64,000 nt of DNA, from assembly GCA_963921425.1 (NCBI GenBank), contig OY992833.1, positions 30,552,698 to 30,616,697 on the forward strand, written 5' to 3'. Every line of letters begins with the position of its first letter. Positions within the stretch are counted from its first letter, which is position 1. Positions 60,895 to 64,000 of the stretch are shown one piece after another. Source of the stretch: Dryas octopetala. Its lineage: Eukaryota > Streptophyta > Magnoliopsida > Rosales > Rosaceae. The notes under the pieces were generated by a model, which did not search any database, was not told where the DNA came from, and saw nothing but the letters and a program-made list of their open reading frames with translations. Position numbers and translations under genes: made by a program.

Positions 60895-62950
60895 TTAAGG
60901 GCCATTAACACCATACCAAAAGCTTAATTAATTAAGCACTACTTCTCTCTTACGTACTCTCATCATTCTTTTCATTTTCTTTCTGGTTAGTCAATCAGTG
61001 TTTTATTTGTGCAGAGTTCGATTCGAACATAATAGTTTTCCACTTCCGAGAGGTTATTGGAATTCAAGATACAAAGTGGACTGCAATTGGAGCCCCTTGT
61101 TCAATTTCTTCAACTTGTAATTAGCATACAAGTAGTTCTATACTCTAACTTCTTGGAAACACACATGTTGATGTAGTACCTCTTTAATATAGATATACTG
61201 AATTTCTTTCCCACCAATCAAATGTCATCTATACTATGTTTAATTCTTGTTGGTTAAGCACCAAATTATACATTTCTAAGTGCTAAATTCATTGCATGCA
61301 CTTTACATTTGAAAAGGTGGAGATTGATTATATGTTTCAATAAATAACATTTTATTATTATACTTACGCAAAGAATTCGACTCTCGTCTCTCTCTTTCTT
61401 AAATAAGAAGAAATTATCAAATTAAATGCAAGAAAAAGTCATTGATGACTACACTCTCATCTCCCACGTTGGTCATCTCATCCCCTAACTCAAGCTTAAG
61501 CATTTTCTTTTATAATAAAAAAAAAATTAGTTTCCTATTTTACCATCACATTACCTTTTTTTCAAAATTAAAAAACTTTAAAACAAACGTGACTTGCCAT
61601 GGCTCGCCGATGGGCCATGGTACTTTTCTTGAAGTTGAGTGTTCCGGTAAAATCTTTAGATGCTTTTTTTTAATAAGAATCTTTTTTTTTTTTTTTGGCC
61701 ACTATTTTTAATAAGAATCTTTAAATGCATTTGAAGTTACAAAATTACCCACAAAACAAAACGAAGAGAAAAAAGTATGACATTGTGTATCTGGTGCAGC
61801 CATCTGGAATTTTGGATCCAGCCTACCAAATAGACAAGTAGAAGTAGCCACCTATCCAAATTACCAACTGTTCCAAATCCGGCCCATTCTATTTAAAAAT
61901 GAATTGGGCTTTGTTGGACATTTCAGGAAGGGGGTATTCTCCTAGGTGAGCCCAAACTCATATTATTTGGACTAAAATTAATTCAACTCTACTTATATCT
62001 CCCGGAACAATAATGTAAAAAAACCGCATTTTAGTATCCCATTATCACATTTCTATTAAAAAAGTTTGGTACACTATGTGATACAATAATGTTGTTTTAT
62101 CTATCATTACTCCATATGGAAAGTGATTAAAAACAAAAAGTAATTGGACGGGTTTCTATTAAAATTAATTTCTAAATCATAAGTTGACATGTTATTTAAG
62201 TTGAGATGAGTTGACTTTTGATATTATATATTATAGTCTAGTCTATACTCTACATAGATAAACGAATAACATAATGTGATGATTTTGCATTAGTATGCTG
62301 TATGCATATCTATGGGTCAGGAGTGAGGAGGCCACATCCACATCAGTCATCAGCGGTTTAATAAGGCCAACTTTTTTTCTTTTCTTTTTTGTTTATAATT
62401 AATAAGGCCAACTTGAGATACAGGCATCTTATGCTCATGCCAAAAAACAAAATTAATCCTCTTCAATTTGAAATAATTAAGTTAACCATAAGGATATTTA
62501 TAATGGCCAAAAGAAAAACCATAAGGATATTTATAAAAATTGTTTTCATGGGCTTAGAGCCTCATACGTTAGTTTCAGAATATATACAAGGAAATTAAAA
62601 GTTTCACTAAGATATTCTTGGGTCCAATTCTTCTATTATCTCAGTTGCTCACGCCTCACGTTGAGGTTGAACTGTTGAAGAAGGCAACCATTTCCGACCA
62701 CAAAACTTTTAACGCCGAAGAAAAATAAGTTTTCTGAATGTTAATTAAATGAACGACTAAACAGTCTAAACCCGTGTCATGGGCCCCACTGAGAATACAA
62801 TGAACGGTCCCAATTAATTGGAGCCGAAATAAAAGCTTCTGCTATCAGGAACCAATTAAAACAATGTTGATGGTGGCTCCCGCCTGGTCCACTACCCTTG
62901 TTCACGTGTTGTTGTCCATCGGATATCAGGCAAATTAATTTGTAAAAAGG
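60895..62950. other. intergenic, no gene recognised
   Basis: Begins with the 3' UTR of the peptide gene. The rest has only short frames and T/A homopolymer runs, with no recognised domain. Confidence 0.5.
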
Positions 62951-62951
62951 G

Positions 62952-63342
62952 GAATGCTATCTAGTATCTACCTTCACCAATCCGCCTTCGTCACCGATTT
63001 TTTTATTTATTATTATTATTTTATAGTGTATTTTTATAATTAAAATTATTCATTTTTTAGATAATTATTTAAAAATTATCTCCATAAAAAGTCAACTAAA
63101 TCGAAAATCATTTAATCATGTGTTCATTATTAAATAAACAAATAATAAATCAAATTATTATCAAAATTATATATTTATTTGATCACACTTACATAACTAA
63201 ACGATTTTTTATTTAGTTGAGTTTTTTTGCATATAAGATCTTTATAGTTAAATCTAAAAAATAAAAGATTCTAATCATGCATTTACACTATAGAATGAGA
63301 ATAATAAAAAAAAAAGTCGGTGGAAAATATAGATAGCATTTC
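62952..63342. mobile_element. palindromic MITE with AATGCTATCTA ends
   Basis: The left end GAATGCTATCTAGTATCTAC matches the reverse complement of the right end (TATAGATAGCATTTC). Inside, CAACTAAATCGAAAATCATTTA on the left pairs with TAAACGATTTTTTATTTAGTTG on the right, and the CACCGA / TCGGTG words near the ends also pair. About 390 bp, very AT-rich and non-coding. Confidence 0.78.
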
Positions 63343-63349
63343 TCTTGTA

Positions 63350-63790
63350 CAAAAGAGGTCCTTTTCATGGAAAGAAAAATTAGAGACTTTTTTTATCATT
63401 GCATATATGTATGTTTTTTTTTGTTTTTGTAATATAAAATGTAAATTGGTCTTTTTTTTTAACCCTCGTTTTCATCAGGAAAGGTTTATGTGAACAGTGA
63501 ACTTGAAACTCTTCTAATAAAAAGTCCTTAAAGGTAGCTTAGAAAAGTGACGAAGATGAATGAAGTAATGTGTTAGATTTAGGAATCAACTCTATTGCAT
63601 AATGAAGTTGAAGTACGCCAGGATGGACTGATGAGCTATGTATCTGAATTCTGTACCTCTCCAATTGCCAAATTGGTGGTATTATACTCATCAAATCGAT
63701 TGTATTCACTAAAATAATGCAGTAATCTTTTATTTATTCAAATTCATAATAACTTCGAATATCATTTATTTATTAACAAATAAAATAGAA
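63350..63790. other. intergenic, no gene recognised
   Basis: AT-rich DNA between two MITEs with no gene-like feature. Confidence 0.5.
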
Positions 63791-63792
63791 TA

Positions 63793-63966
63793 ATGTTATA
63801 TTTATTATATTTTTATATCACATTTTTATATCACTTTACGTGTTATTACTTTATTGGACAAATTTTTTTTTTTTTTTGAGTTTTTATTTTTATTTTTTAG
63901 TGTTCAATATATAAATATTATGTAAATTATCACATAAAATGGTATAAAAATATGAAATATCTAGCC
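63793..63966. mobile_element. AT-rich MITE, copy 2 of a family
   Basis: Second copy of the family seen at 52630-52821. It has matching left (AATGTTATATTTATTATATT) and right (TTATCACATAAAATGGTATAA, ATATCTAGC) ends and a shared centre with ATTACTTTATTGGACA. It is slightly shorter than copy 1. Confidence 0.7.
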
Positions 63967-64000
63967 CTACTAAATAAAATACTATGTTGAGTAACTTTTA

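Overview
The window is nuclear DNA of a flowering plant, very probably a eudicot. Evidence: GT-AG introns, AT-rich intergenic DNA, and plant-specific families (HIPP metallochaperone, R2R3-MYB, PUB ARM ligase, FAB1 lipid kinase, LPR-type multicopper oxidase, DUF4228 protein). The MYB closely resembles the strawberry FaMYB1-type repressors, which hints at a rosid, perhaps Rosaceae; this is an inference from memory and not firm. A run of exactly 200 N (14627-14826) shows it is a draft scaffold.

Layout. 1-5.9 kb: intergenic, with remnants of small terminal-inverted-repeat (TIR) elements. 5.9-7.9 kb (+): HIPP gene, three exons. 10.8-11.2 kb: Mutator-like MITE with a perfect 9-bp target duplication. 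12.3-14.4 kb (+): LPR1-like multicopper oxidase whose last exon falls in or beyond the gap. 15-21 kb: intergenic, MITEs and microsatellites. 21.1-22.4 kb (+): subgroup-4 R2R3-MYB repressor, three exons. 25.2-27.6 kb: non-autonomous CACTA element carrying the 5' part of a WEE1 kinase gene with introns. 27.6-35.9 kb: transposon-rich, with a hAT-like element, a PP2C exon remnant and two arrays of a 30-bp repeat whose every full unit can fold into a hairpin. 36.0-38.1 kb (+): PUB10/PUB11-like U-box/ARM ubiquitin ligase, four exons. 39.9-41.5 kb (+): DUF4228 protein, two exons. 42.5-49.1 kb (-): FAB1C-like phosphatidylinositol-3-phosphate 5-kinase, eleven coding exons. 54.2-57.7 kb (-): quinolinate phosphoribosyltransferase, ten exons. 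58.3-59.6 kb: one TIR element nested in another. 60.6-60.9 kb (+): small secreted signalling-peptide precursor. The end holds two more MITEs.

The genes are independent eukaryotic units and form no operon or cluster. Several have roles in stress or nutrient responses (metal binding, iron/phosphate sensing at the root, flavonoid repression, ubiquitin signalling, peptide signalling), but nothing in the sequence ties them together. The most unusual objects are the CACTA element with its captured WEE1 5' region, whose four predicted exons still splice into an open frame of 167 codons, and the hairpin-forming minisatellite. Exon borders were set by hand from splice signals, reading-frame phase and family similarity recalled from memory; no alignment or transcript data were available.
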